64,000 nt of DNA, from the NCBI GenBank assembly GCA_040954595.2, contig CM082591.2:6572001-6636000 (forward strand), in the 5' to 3' direction. How positions within the stretch are numbered: the stretch's first letter is position 1; every line of letters starts with the position of its first letter. The translations under genes and the position numbers were made by a program. Below are positions 26,851 through 39,552 of this stretch, in pieces. Origin of the DNA: Balanoglossus misakiensis (lineage: Eukaryota; Hemichordata). Under the pieces are notes generated by a model, which saw nothing but the letters and a program-made list of their open reading frames with translations, made no database searches and had not been told where the DNA came from.

Positions 26851-27500
26851 ACTTTTTAAGCAGCGTGTCACTTGCATTGTGTTGTGCTATGAATATACAA
26901 TTTCACAACTGGTGATATAAGATACAATATAATGAATGCTCAGGCAACCGGAAAAAATAAATTCAAGTAATTAAGAGAGAATACACAGAAACGTAAGTTA
27001 TAATAAGGCAAAAATATGTGCTGTTTCGATTACATGGGTCTTGCGTGATTTGCGCAATTTTTTTTTTTATAAATTTTGCATATTTGACATTTTTACTTCA
27101 GGTGTACGAATCTCTAAAAAATTTAAGGTCGGCGGGCTAAAATTAGGATAGGTCGGGTGATCGGAACAGCACATATTTTTTTACCTTGCCCTTTAAACTG
27201 TGCTCCTACAATAGTATTCGTTCATCACTTGCTATAGAGTTTGTCCTTGTCAAAGACCATTCAGCGACTGACGGTCAGTGTCTAGGTCATGTTTGTGTGT
27301 TGTGATACGAATACACAGTGTCACCTTTCTAAAAGAGGGCTGATGGACGTTACAATATTATGAGAAGTACTATAAATCAGACTACGCCATTCAAAATCAA
27401 GATAAAAAAACATTATAACAAAAAAGATACATTTTAGAATTTGTGCCCCTATAATGGCGCTTTTATCACGTTGTTAGCATGCTTTAGACTAAACGTCCTT
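26851..27500. other. Intergenic, no gene seen
   Basis: AT-rich with no ORF of note. It includes the second occurrence of the 40-base repeat near 27263. Confidence 0.4.
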
Positions 27501-27674
27501 GTTTTGATGACGTCACCGACACTCCCACGCTCACCGCTGTGTTGTGGTATGCTCGTCCAATCAACGTCAGTTTTAGGACCTTGAACGTGAATAAAAACGG
27601 ATGTTTACCGTGGGATCTTAAACTTCAAGCTTTATACCACAGACAGTCGCACAGGACTAACAGCGCGAGTTACG
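27501..27674 (+). promoter_or_regulatory. Candidate promoter and non-coding first exon of the ATP-grasp gene
   Basis: A full CRE palindrome TGACGTCA is at 27508-27515 and a CCAAT box at 27557-27561. An A/T-rich aataaaaac lies near 27590. A candidate 5' UTR exon ends at 27674 (gagttacg followed by donor gtaagg). The partner acceptor is the ttttttttcag ending at 28524. No ATG occurs in the last 45 bases of the exon, so the first ATG after splicing would be 28541. All of this is inferred from motifs. Confidence 0.4.
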
Positions 27675-27734
27675 GTAAGGTTGCTTGTAGTTGAAATACA
27701 ATGTACTTACGTTCAGCATAGACCCTAGAGGTTG

Positions 27735-28172
27735 ATACTGTCAACGGGAAACTTTCGCGGCAACAAATTTTCGCGATATAACAGAGGCGACCATTTCGCG
27801 ACGATTAACTTTCGCGTTCTCTTATCATCACCGAAAGACATTCTATTGTAAACATAATTCTTTCGCGACTGTTTATATTAGCGTTTTTATTACTTTCGCG
27901 AAGTTCGCGGAAATTTATTGTTCCCGCTAATGTGTAATCATTAGTAGACCAAAAGTTCTGTAAAACAATTTATTTTCGCGAGTTAAATTTGTTTGCGATA
28001 TCGAGAGAGGCCACTGTTTCGCGAGTATTAATTTTCGCGTTCTCTTATTTCAATCTCTGCATCGTTATCTTCAAAAGCAATTTACGCGACTTTTTATTTT
28101 CACTCTATTTTGGCTCTCGCGTATTTGGCGAAAATTAATTGCTCGCGAAAATAAAGTGTTTTACAGTAGTAC
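27735..28172. repeat. TTTCGCG-rich repeat, head-to-tail dimer
   Basis: Two related units of about 220 bases (about 27735-27955 and 27956-28172) share the order ctgt(c/a)aa, ttcgcg, gcgatat, gaggc, tttcgcg, attaa, ttcgcgttctcttat. The motif ttcgcg or its complement cgcgaa occurs many times. It has no coding content. It lies in the putative 5' UTR intron of the ATP-grasp gene. Confidence 0.7.
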
Positions 28173-28540
28173 CTTAATTCAAAGCTTGGGCAAGTTGACA
28201 GCAAATGTTGGATGGGACTGGGATTAATTTCACTGCAGAGCCCACTTACCTGTTTCTTCACAGATTGACATTCAACGCAGCAATTTATGACTCGTATTTC
28301 TTATCTCCAACACGACAACCATGCATTCCGTAAAAATGATGAAACAACCCCACTTGATTCACTGTGTACATGCGTAAAAAACTGGACCGACGAATGTGTT
28401 TATCGGTGATGAACGCGCTGTTTCTTACACTTTTTTTATTCCTAAAAAGATTTGAAAAATTGCTGACATTTAGACAATGTTTATGTATAGCAAAGCACTA
28501 CATTTCAGCGATCTTTTTTTTCAGTACGTACGACGACAGA

Positions 28541-30801
28541 ATGCAATCCATAATTGGTAACGGAAGTTCCGGTCTGTTGCCAGGGGTTAAGGTGAGTAGG
28601 AAACTTTATGAAATTGATAGTGATTGAATTGTACTCTTCAAACGAAATGCAATGTCTTTTTGTTAAAGTGGAACGTTGGATTCCATTTTAGAGCTAATTC
28701 TGCGAAATGGGATTAAAACGTGGTATGAAAATCGTTGGTTTCATTCACGTTCACTTACGCAGTTACAGCCAATTCTCCTGACCTTAAATAGGTTTTTGGC
28801 TGCCTAGGTGGGTGATAAAAATCTCACATGGTCGACACAATTTCAAGATGGCCGATTTTTGCCATGTTTAAGGAATAGGAGTTCATAAGCTAAAGTGATG
28901 ATGGGTCATTCTGAAACTTTTTAACAGAAAAAATAACAAAATGTGAAAACAGTTTAATGAGTTTAAAATGGTAATTACGAAGACAGACATGTTTGACCCA
29001 AGGAAGTCATGAAATACAGTAAACATATCATTTCTTCTTTCTCTTACTACAGTAGGTTGTCGACTTTTCGACCAGAATGCAATGTGATTTGACCCCTTAG
29101 CGCAAAGTGAAAGCCTATTTAAGGCAGCCACAATTAAACACTGCGCGAAACCGGAAGTGACGTCGGCAACTTGTGAATTCATGATATGTAATACCAACTT
29201 TGACCTGAGTTCAAGAGCATCAAATGAAACTCATACCACGTTTTTATCATGATTGTGTATTCACATTGTTGTTGATGATAATGGTGTTGACGTTGATCAC
29301 GGTCATTCCTGCGTTAATGAACACCCCCCTTCGTCAACTTGCTCTTGGGCAACTCTAGGCATTGTTTAAAGAAACGGATTTTGAAATGGCGGCTGTGTTG
29401 GTGTATGACTGGCCGTGGATACATTGCATTATAGATTGCTGACGACAGAACGTTAATGTATGAAAAGATGGATTTATGGATACTTGTATGGTAATTATTG
29501 TATTTTATTTGCAGTCAGTACTTGTCCTTGGATCGGCTGCATTCAAGGTCAGCTTCGCCGCCGCTTTACACCAGCGTCCAGAATTGAAAGAGAAGTATTC
29601 GTTCGTCAATGCCAAGTGGGACGCCAAGTGGGATAACTTGTATGACTTTACAGAACAGTGTATTGAAATGGTCGACGGGCACGGGATCGACGCGGTAGTC
29701 AGTTCCGGGGATCTGGGTTCTATTGTACAGGCTGCTCTGGCGGAGACGTTTCCCCACATCAGAGGTCCTTCGGTGGAAGGCGCTTTCCTCACCGTCCATA
29801 AATATTATGGAGGGGAGCTTTTGGAGTCCGATTCCATGATGCCCAGATCGATTATTCTCGATCTGGACGAGGACATGGCAGTGACGATGTCGAAGGCGGG
29901 CGAGTTTCTGAAAAGCGCGGGAGGGATGTGCTGCGTCAAGCCGGTAACCGGGGAAGCGTCCTCTGGAGTTCATAAGGTGACAGGCATGAAGAATCTCCGC
30001 GAGGCGCTGGTGCATCTACAAAGCACGCGCGACTCTCAGTTCATTTCCGGGAAATTCGCACAGAAATGGATCGATGTCAAGACCTACCCGCATATCCTTT
30101 CCCCCTGTGTATTATTGGAGGAATACGTGGATGCTACAGCGATTGTGACAACAAACTGCTGCGTACAGAATGGTCAGATAATACATGTCGCCATTTCCGA
30201 TTGGATCTTCAACGAGTATCGCCCAAGAGAGAGCGCGCGTTCCTTCTTAGGGGGATTCATACCAGCCAGTGTGACGTCAGAAGATGAAAGGGAAATCTGG
30301 AAGCTGACAGACGAGATTTTGACAAAATTGATCGAAAAGGGATTCGACAACCAGTTCCTGAATATAGAATTCTTCAGACTTGCCAATGGGGAGTACAAGT
30401 TGCTGGAGGTGAACGGAAGGGTGGACCCTTGCATAGCAGTTCTGTCGCAGAAAGTGTACGACGAAGGCGACCTTGTTCAGAGTCTGCTAGCTCTTGGCTG
30501 CGGAGAAGACGTCCAGGCGCCCTCTGTAGACGGGTTGCACGGCATGTGGGGTTTCGTGACTACGTACGCCTCTGGCAAGGCCGAAGATCTCCTGGATTTT
30601 GACGAGATCGCCAACATTCCTGAAGTCAGTTGCGGAGTATCAGCCGGGAGCGAGATTACAGCCACCTCAGAGATGTTTGGTACTACCGTCGCCTTTACGT
30701 GCATCATTGGGCATGCGCGGGAAGAGATTATACGGAAACACAACGATATATGTCGCCGAATCTTGAAAAAACCGGAATTCTCTCCCTGTGTACAAGTGTA
30801 A
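28541..30801 (+). CDS. ATP-grasp domain enzyme, two coding exons
   Basis: Coding exons 28541-28591 and 29515-30801 are joined in phase 0 by a GT-AG intron and give 445 aa. The protein opens MQSIIGNGSSGLLPGVK, then SVLVLGSAAF in the pre-ATP-grasp region. The ATP-grasp core shows a nucleotide-binding loop VKPVTGEASSGV (about 158-169), an adenine/ribose-side LLEEYV (about 217-222) and metal-binding NIEFF and LLEVNGR (about 300-319). The family couples ATP hydrolysis to joining a carboxylate with an amine or thiol, as in carnosine synthase or biotin carboxylase. The substrate cannot be told from sequence. An ATG at 29476 starts inside the intron and is not used in this model. No transmembrane segment or other domain is seen. 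Confidence 0.82.
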
Positions 30802-31300
30802 ACAACAGAAGGAAGAAAGACGTTGACTGAACCAGCAAGTCTAACCATCTGTAATGACAACACCCCCGAGATGTCTGGACCAAACTCACAACCGACTTGT
30901 TTTACCCCTAGAAGAATTTAATGTGATTTTTAATCAGATATTAATTTAATTTCTTCACGTGATATTTAAGCAATAACCCCCGCCGCAGGCGGGTATACAC
31001 GAGATTTTGGTACAATTCGAGACGTATAGCACGAGCCGTTAGGCGAGTGCTATACGTTTCGATCGTGAACCAACATGGCGACGATGAATGTAAACACGAG
31101 CGGCCCGGGATCGAGCTTAAACATGAAGCAGACGACAAAAAGTTACAAAAGTGCAAACCGCACATTTTCCCTGCTGCATGCTAGTTCAGGGGCCCGTTTT
31201 ACCACTGCCAGCAGTGGTAAAACAGTATTTTACAATCGCTCTCGTCCAATCAGAATGGCGGACGGTTGCATGATATAATATAATAAAGTGTTTCCTGGGG
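30802..31300. repeat. 3' flank with two short palindromes
   Basis: An inverted repeat at about 31021-31056 pairs acgtatagcac with gtgctatacgt and extends outward imperfectly. A second hairpin near 31196-31226 pairs gttttaccactg with cagtggtaaaac. Both look like parts of an old foldback element. An AATAAA-type signal (ataataaagtg) is at about 31281-31290. Confidence 0.5.
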
Positions 31301-32808
31301 CACTTAAGTCTTCACGAATCCCCGTGAAAATTATATACGCCTCAGTCTTATTTTAAATATTTTATTGAACATTTCAAAAAAAATGAAGATGGCATTACAA
31401 AGGGAAAATAAGAAAGACAATACAAAAAGAAGGAAGGGTTTGACCAAATAACAGTAGAATTGCATCTGATAGGGAAATAAATACATCCACATAATTTTAT
31501 CAAATGAAATTAAAGAGTGTGTCAACAAAGTGACTTAGTTGTTTCCATTTGGAATCAAAATTCTTGTTGTAGAATTTATTTAATTTCATTTTGTATTTAA
31601 TAATTTCAGTTGTTGTTTTTTACCATGGACCTTTCATAAAGTACTGAATATTTTGTATTTTAATGAGACCCATATATTTAAACATTTCGGAGTTGGGCAG
31701 ATCAATTTTTTTTCTGAAAACTTGAAATTCCATTGATTATCGCGTACTCAGTAATTTCTTAACTTTTTTGTAATACACATAATTTTGACCAGACGATCTT
31801 AAGAATTTTAATAAATAGTACAGTGCACAGTCTCTTATATAATGAGACCAACATAATTATGTTTTAGTGCTTGATTGTTATTGTACCGTTGTTTGTTTGT
31901 TTGTTGGTTTGTGTGTGTGTGTGTGTGTGTGCAAGTTCTTACATGATCAAGGAAAGGTCATATGGTTATTCGGCTAAATAGGACAACACAACTAAGTTGA
32001 AGACAACGAAGGCGTTTAAAAATTGAAAAGATGGCGCATTAAACGTGTCTCTGATGTGTTACTGACGTCAGCCAAACATTTCACGCAACATTTCAGCATT
32101 GGGTTTGTATGTCACTTATGTTACTAAACTTAGTATTCAAGTCAGAACGACAAGCTGGAAACAGAAGGCAGAAACCACAATACAAGGATGAATATTATAA
32201 TAACATTACTGCTGCTGATGATGATATTAATAATAATTATAGTAATATAGAGCAATAATAATTGCAATCAGAATATGTATAACATCAGCCTCTTTAAATA
32301 CTAGTACTGCACAAGCTTATACATGTATGTGTTACGTGATGACATAAATCTCAAATGTTAAAATTACCACTGACGATGATAATAATAATTATAGTAATAT
32401 ATATTAATAATAATGGTAATAAGAATATAACAACTGACTCTTAAAATATAGTGCAAGCTTATATTACGTAGTCGTTTAAGAACGTGATAATAAAATAGAT
32501 ATTATAATGAAAATGTTACTGATCACTTACATCAAGAGTTCAATAACTTAAGACTATTTTACCGGGATTGAATATTCCTCACATTGCCTTGTACTACTCC
32601 TTACAGTATGTTTAGAAATTTGTTTGTTAAGCGACGGTTTTTTTGTAATGACCCTCAGATGATTTCTGGTCCGGACCTGAGACATTCTCTAATAGTTTCT
32701 GAAATGTGTATAATGGCTTGCACGTCACATTGCGTACAGTTGCCCTCCTTACAAAACACATTTGCATTACCATTGTATTGTCTCGTGGTCAGGTCTAGAC
32801 ATGTTTGT
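31301..32808. other. Intergenic between convergent ATP-grasp and GPCR genes; no gene seen
   Basis: AT-rich, with a (TTTG)n/(GT)n tract at about 31889-31931 and a run of ATA/ATT trinucleotides at about 32190-32260 and 32375-32425. The latter two are similar and may be an old duplication. The 3' UTR of the minus-strand GPCR gene must lie at the right edge. Confidence 0.4.
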
Positions 32809-34412
32809 TTATGTTGGTAACAAACGCGAGAGCAATGTATGAAAACTGTCAACTACTTTCTTTCGAAATGGTCTGTATATGATTACGTATAACACGGGAT
32901 TAATGGCACTATTTGATATTATGCATACCTCACTGATTGTATCAAAGTACCACGCCGCAGGGGTAGATGACGTCACGTTGTATATAAAGCACACCAGAAA
33001 TGGCAATGTGCATATCAAGAAAGCGCTTATTACAACAGACATCTGAATGCCCAACTTGAGAGCTGGGGTATTCATTGTATGAGCTATAGGGGCCACGGTT
33101 TTTTTCATTCTCAAGAATTCTTTAAGTATTAAGCAATAGCTGCAAATAATGGTAGCAATGGGCAATGCGACGATTGTTATAGTTGGGAGAATTTTCAGGG
33201 CCGGGTGGACATTTTGGACACCAATGGTGTTGAAACAGTTGTAGAGGGGTGGGTAAAACACAAACACGTTTTTAATTTGTGCGACTGTGACAGCGATGAT
33301 TAATGTCGCTATCCAGATGGTGACTAGAGCCAATGCGGTTACCTTTACTGTAAACGAGACATTGTAGCGATATGGAAACCTGATTGCTATGAGTCGATCC
33401 ACTGAGAGAGTTGCCATGGTGAGTGATGATGGCGCAAAGGCGAAAAAGCCGACGAAACCCGAGAAAAAACACGCGTCCTCTCCAGAGGTCCACCACCCGT
33501 TCACAGCCACGGAGATGGAAAATGGCAGGTATCCAACGGCAAGAAGAAAGTCAGAAATCGCCAAGCTGAACATGCATACACCTGGAAAAGAGAACGTTAT
33601 CAAACGTCAGTATGGCGCGCCCAGAACACTCAGTCCAGTAAACAGTTTGCGCCGGGAATTGTTGGCGCTTTGGAGTCAAATGGTTACATGGCTCGATTCT
33701 ACAGTTGGCACACATCATTAGGAAACACATACACTGAATGCATTCATAATACTGTAGCATATTTTCATCAATGTTATCAACGTACTATCAAAGTTGATGG
33801 AGAAATTCTTCAAATGGTTTTTATCAGTACTGTATATGTGCAAATTAGCTAATATTTGTATTCATGTTCCCGCTAAAATCACGAAAGCTCTGTATGGTTA
33901 CAATCCTAATGAAATGTGCGACATACATTGTAGTTTTCATACATAGACACATACATAGATACATAGATACGTAGATACATAGATACATAGATACATACAT
34001 ACATACATACATACATACATACATACATACATACATACATACATACATACATACATACATACATACATACATACATACATACATACATACATACATACAT
34101 GCATACATGCATACATACATACATACATACATACACACACATACACACACATACATACATACATACATACATACATACATACATACACACACACACATAC
34201 ATATATAGATAGAAAGAGGTTTTCACACCTGTCTGTGTCTTTAATTCCTCATAGGCCAGAAACACAGCGATGATTACAGTATTACCAACTATCATCACTG
34301 TATCTAAAAGTACAAAGGCAGTTGCCAAAGGATAGTTTGGCATGGGAACATCTCCAAACATAGCTTTCAGATCTGCTTGTACCGTAGAAGAAGTGTTGTT
34401 GATGTTTTCCAT
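32809..34412 (-). CDS. Class A (rhodopsin-like) GPCR, two exons
   Basis: Minus-strand exons 34412-34229 and 33581-32809 (stop included) join in phase 1 with GT-AG signals and give 318 aa. Exon 1 holds an N-terminus with N-glycosylation sites (NNTS) and TM1 with the conserved Gly-Asn (IVGNTVIIAVFL). Exon 2 starts GVCMFSLAISDFLLA (TM2 with its Asp) and continues with the TM3 Cys (DACFF) and DRLIAIRFP in place of DRY. The ECL2 Cys (YNCFN) and TM7 NPVLYVIIY follow. The usual TM6 CWxP is CTLP here. All seven helices are present and the length is normal. No TM7 Lys is seen, so it is not an opsin. The ligand is unknown. A splice acceptor just before the ATG (tctctctgctag) suggests an upstream non-coding exon. 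Confidence 0.85.
33943..34205. repeat. (CATA)n microsatellite in the GPCR intron
   Basis: Tracts of CATAGATA, then about 150 bases of CATA with a few CATG and CACA variants. It occupies the middle of the intron between exon 1 and exon 2 and ends about 25 bases from the donor. Confidence 0.95.
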
Positions 34413-34481
34413 CTGGTACCCTAGCAGAGAGACAACTCACAGTAAATATTTGCACACATCTGTGATAAAGCTCAGTTTTCG

Positions 34482-34865
34482 TTAGCCTAGTCCTAGCCGT
34501 ATTTTGTCCGCTTTGCTTCTAAAACTACGCCTAGCCTCACACATGCCATTGGCCCAATAAAACCCCATACCCATTGCTGGGACTTGTGATGTATCCAGCG
34601 TCCCCTTGAAGTCACTCACATAAACCGAACAATGGTGATTGGGTGTAAGGTTATAGTGAAGGCAGGGCTAATTTGTTACCCATCCTTAATTACACATATG
34701 TATATCCTTTGTCCAATCATTGGAAAAACAAAGTCTCTGATTGACTTCAGAGAGGACTCTAGTTACATCACAATTCCCAGCAAGGGGTATGGGGCCAGTG
34801 GCATGAGTGAGGCTAGGCGTAGTTTTGAAAGCAAAGCGGACAAAATACGGCTAGGACTAGGCTAA
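34482..34865. mobile_element. 384-bp foldback (MITE-like) element with target duplication
   Basis: Terminal inverted repeats of about 80 bases begin ttagcctagtcctagccg on the left and end cggctaggactaggctaa on the right. The sequence gttttcg stands directly outside both ends (34475-34481 and 34866-34872), a 7-bp or, with the adjoining a, 8-bp target duplication. The inside has no ORF of note, so the element is non-autonomous. An 8-bp duplication would suit the hAT group. It lies just upstream of the GPCR gene. Confidence 0.85.
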
Positions 34866-34872
34866 GTTTTCG

Positions 34873-36070
34873 TCCGTTGCTTTGGTTTACTTTCTTATGC
34901 ATGCCTACTTCAGCATGCGCAATTGTCGGTTGTCTCAGCCTAACCCACGGAAAAGTAAAATTGTACCTGCCACATATATTTGCACAGTGCCTTTACGAAC
35001 ACTGCACATAATAACAAGCTAGCGTTGCCAAAATAACATTCGATTTACTATTAGGAATTATATTATACCAGTATATTGATGGTGTAAATCACGCTATTTG
35101 ATTGGTCGAGACACGACACGTGACCGTGATATATTAGCCATATACCACAGTCATATATCATAGTCAAAGAAAATGCCTTTTTAAAATGTTTTATGCAAAG
35201 TTTCAATATACTGGCATAATATAATAGCAATAAAACACCCCCAGCCATGGTATACCACTCGATTTTGACCAGTTCAACTCCATATACGCACTCGCTATCG
35301 CTTATTGCTTAAATAATAAACAAACATTCAAATCAATAAATGAGAGTGCGTTTCTCATAGTGCCTTTTTTATCATTGTCAGTGAAGATAAATAAAATGTC
35401 AATTTTTACACGAAGATGTTACAACGGTGGCCGTTTTCGGGGGGGGGGTCAACCCAAAATAGTGATTTTGCACTCGAATTAACACATATATTTCATTTAA
35501 AAATGTAGAAACAAGCAGGCGAACATAGTTCGGTGCGTATAATAACATGACTATAGTTTCTATTTAAAATCATGAGAATGTAACTGGACAAGACGCCGAA
35601 ATCCGCCCAGCCAGTCATTCGTTGAGAGTATGATAATATATTTACAAATGAAGAAACAATATAACTTGAGCGTAAATATAAATAAGTATTTATATGACAT
35701 GTCTTTTAAACTTTTAAAACTGTTTGATATAAAAACGTAAATGATATTACCTTGCGTTTGAATATATAGTGCAGTGAAGTTGAAGACGCTTATTCTCGAG
35801 AAGAAGGCAGACAATGTTTACCGTAAGAGCCACTGAGCAGGAATGTGTGTGAGAGATATCACCGCTATTAAAAACGTGTGTTTGGTAACTTCTATCTTCA
35901 TGGCAACAGTGTATATAGGCGTGGCATTGCCCATTGATGGTCAGTGTATCCCTCAAGCCGCTAACGTTCTTTTTCTCCTCCAATGGACATGAGTTCTGTC
36001 AGATCCTGGCAGTTGTCAGTCACTTTAGACGCCCATGGCAACGGTCTGTTTGAATCTCACTCACCGGAAG
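34873..36070. other. Intergenic upstream of GPCR; no gene seen
   Basis: AT-rich DNA. Short inverted phrases near 35060-35230 (for example atattataccagtatatt and aatatactggcataatat) suggest a decayed foldback element. A G run is at about 35441-35448. Confidence 0.4.
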
Positions 36071-37036
36071 TACATGGTCCGGTCATTCCTAAAGGTTGCA
36101 AATCTCAATTTGCTAATTGCTAAAAAGAGACATTTCAAAGACTAAAAGAAGTGGCACTCCAATTTATGACGAAACCAGATATGGCCTGAATAAGCTCACG
36201 TGTTTTTAGTTTGATAATGACTGGAATATGCAAAATTAAGCATTAAATTATCACCGAAGTCAAATTTCTCTTAATGCAACTGATCTCTATATAATTGCAC
36301 TATATATTTGCATTATTTTGTGAAATATTTAAATCAATAACTAATAAACAAGACACTGGTAAATGTCTCCCAGTACATTCAGATCTCCGTCAGATATCCG
36401 TACTTTTTTTTCTTAAAGTACATGCATTCAATTCAGTAGTATATCACTAATTAGAACAATTAACTAAGCAAATTTGCAGTTTATTGATTGTTGATGACTG
36501 TGCACTGTACGCTGTGTCTCTGAATAAAGTTTTTTACCATAAATAAGGGTATTGTGTGTACACACGTAAGCTATAAACACGTGGTACCGATACAACCTGG
36601 ATTGTACATGGTCCGGTCATTCCTAAAGGTTGCAATCTCAATTTGCTAATTGTTAAAAAGAGACAAGATTTCAAACATTAAAAGAAGTGGCACTCCAATC
36701 TATGACGAAACCAGATATGGCCTGAATAAGCTCACGTGTTTATAGTTTGATAAAGACTGGAAATATGCCAAATTAAGCAATAAATTATTACCGAATTTAA
36801 ATGTCTTTCAATGAAACTGATCTCTATATAATTTCACTATGTATTGGCTCTAATTTGTGAAATATTTAAATCAATAACTAAAAAACAAGACACTGGAAAA
36901 TGTCTCCAAGTAAATTCAGATCTTCGCCAGATAAATATCTTTACTTTTTTGTTAAAGTAGTCCATTCAGTAGTATATCACTAATGAGAACAATTAACGTA
37001 AGCTAGAAACACTCGGTACCGATAGAACCTGGATTG
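36071..37036 (+). repeat. 534-bp direct tandem duplication
   Basis: The first unit is 36071-36604 and the second 36605-37036. Both begin tacatggtccggtcattcct and end at an acctggattg. The second lacks about 100 bases found at the end of the first. Non-coding. Confidence 0.8.
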
Positions 37037-37868
37037 ATAGACTTTAACCCCTCGCGGTCAAAATCATCCTGAAGGGAAGGGGTCATCGCGCCGCGTGGAT
37101 GTCCCCCCTGATCAAAATATGTCCTCCCATACCAGCACAAACCTCACTGCGGTCGCCACGACCTATTACTAGGATCTTCAGTTGCTGTCATGCCCAGTCT
37201 ACGCTATGGTTGATTGTTTCATTCATTCTAAGAATTATCTAATTTCAGGGATTTGTGGATGAATTGTAATGTTTATAAACAAACAAACGCGGCGCGAAGA
37301 CCCCTTCACTTTAAACCTTGATGTTTATAATATTGAAACCACCCTAACCAGTACAATTACATATTCTTACGAATGTATGTTTTGCATTGTTTGTGAAGTG
37401 TTCAACACTTCATCTCAAAGTGATACTGTACGCAACGATTTATGTATCTTTCTCTAAAACTAACAAACGTTGTAAATTTTCAGAAGAACTGGACAGGTCT
37501 TTCATCATCTACATAACAGAGCACAGACAAGCACCGCGCTGTGCCCCCAAACTTTGGAGTTTGTCTCAGGGAGAACCCTGGATTTGTTCACCCCCCCCCC
37601 CCCACCTTGTGTTTGTACGAAAATGCCAGGAACGTGATATATAAGCAGTGTCCGATGAGTTGTAAAAGAGCGTTCTTCTCGTTTTGACTTCAATCCGCTT
37701 CACGACTTGTGGAGTGCACAATAGAAATCCCACCAGGATAATAATTTTTTTTCCACACAATGGAACTGACGATTTAATGAGACGATTTTCATTTTTGAAA
37801 AGGGTCGAGAACGGAAGGTGCTTTGACTTGTGATCAAATGTCAGAAACCAAAATACTAGTAGTGATCA
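37037..37868. other. Intergenic; no gene seen
   Basis: No supported ORF. A poly(C) run of about 13 bases is at 37590-37603. Confidence 0.4.
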
Positions 37869-38436
37869 TCAGTAAGAAAACAAACATAATGCCAAAATCT
37901 CTGCGGACAAAAGCGATGGATCAACTTTTTGCACGAACAAGACACAGGCGTGATCAGATTTCACAAATTCAATGCCAATAACAGGATCCTCTGTTTTCCA
38001 AATTCGGCTGTTGTACGATTCATGCTTAAAAGGTTCGTATTTCAGAAGAGGAAATATATCGTCCACTAAATCATATTTCTCTCTGACGCATGTATCTTGA
38101 AATTGATTCGTATAATGTAAGTGATGTCTCCTTTTTCTATGTTTATGAACATATTTGTGTTCAATGCATGTGTACTCTGGTGTAAATTTATCCAACTTTT
38201 TTGTGATTTCACTTTTATCAATCCGATTTCTCCTTTTCTGGCTTCGGAAAAGCAAAATTGACCTTGTAATTCGTTGATTTTTTTTCTCTCATTTTGGTAT
38301 CTAATATATTCCTCGCATGTGTTTCATTCGAGTCAAATTTTAGGTATGACGCTATTACTATATATAGTGACGTTGTTAGAGTACGGTTGCTCTGAAGAGG
38401 AACCGTCTCTACAATGAACTTCAGGGCATCAGGCAC
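37869..38436 (-). other. Two overlapping minus-strand ORFs, function unknown
   Basis: ORFs of 72 aa (38436-38218) and 128 aa (38255-37869) lie in different frames and overlap by about 38 bases. The second contains IFPLLKYEPFKHES and a fairly ordinary amino-acid mix. I recognise no family. They could be a frameshifted relic or chance ORFs in AT-rich DNA. Confidence 0.15.
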
Positions 38437-38629
38437 TTTTCGGAAGGGGTTTCCTTGATCAGAAACAAAGGATGTCTTTTCTAATCGCAGTCTCCTCCGG
38501 TGGCGTTTCTACACTCAGAATTTCCGTCATGATACAAAATAAACAAATTATTGTAAATGAAATATAGCTACGTTCGCTGTTAATGGTTCTTCGCAGCAGT
38601 TAAAGTCCCATTATATTACCATAGCCTAT

Positions 38630-39542
38630 TACTACGCTGTATTCCGTACTCTTGATTGGCTGAGACTGTACCACCTGACATAGGAAAAACGTGATATTAC
38701 ATGGTTGGCAGAGTCTATGACGGGGATACGCGCGCTGTGAGAGGATATTGCCAGCTGAGCACAGCTTTTAAGTTCTGCGCATCATTTCTGCGCGTAACAA
38801 ACTGTCGTTCAATGGCTTCCTTCACGATCAACTCCCGCATCTATGGCTTAAAAGCGACTCAAAGGCTTAACACCTGTTCATTTGGACGATATTTTAGCGC
38901 AAACGGACAGTAAATACCAAAATCGCAACCAACAGTGCGGTTTGCTCAAAATTACCTGAGTTCGAAGTAGGTATATTACACCTCACTCTGTATTCCGTAC
39001 TCTTGATTGGCTGAGACCGTACCACGTGACATATAAAACAACGTGATATTACATGGTTGACAGAGTCTATGGCCAGTATGTAGGGGCTACGGGCCGTGGA
39101 TACGCGTGCAGTGAGAGTATATTGCCCGCTGAGAACAGGTTTTGGGTTTGGCGGATCTTTTCTGCGCATAACAAACTTTCGTTCAGTGGCTTCCTCAACG
39201 ATCAGGCAACTCCCGCATATATGACTTCAAAGCGACACACAGGATTAACACCTGTTCAACTGGACGATAATTTACTGCAAACGGACAGTAAATACACCAA
39301 AGTGGCAACCAACAGCGCTGTTTCCTCAAGATTATCTGAGTTCAAAGTAGTTACAGCGAGATATTTTAGTTCACTGCAACCAGCAACGTACGACATGCAT
39401 CATGGACGCAACCCTCTATGCTGTATGTATGGTCAAATGTTCGGTGTAATATAATTAATAACACATGATGCTCGGACAATATCATGATCTTTAGCCTGCC
39501 CTCGGGCTGGTGATCTCTGACCATAATATTGATGATGCCCGA
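38630..39542 (+). repeat. Dispersed repeat, two direct copies
   Basis: The phrase tattccgtactcttgattgg starts at 38640 and again at 38991. The first copy stops after about 350 bases. The second continues through an ORF-like part (SKRHTGLTPVQLDD) to a palindromic end near aataacacatgatgctcgg and the phrase gaccataatattgatgatg. Minus-strand copies occur at 48165-48660 and 56011-56508. Its class is unknown. Confidence 0.65.
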
Positions 39543-39552
39543 GTCGCAAAGT

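Noticed and set aside
29476-29514. ATG at 29476 as start of the ATP-grasp protein
   Set aside because: The 13 codons are intronic: a good acceptor (ttatttgcag) ends at 29514 and the exon at 28541-28591 joins in phase with a strong donor.
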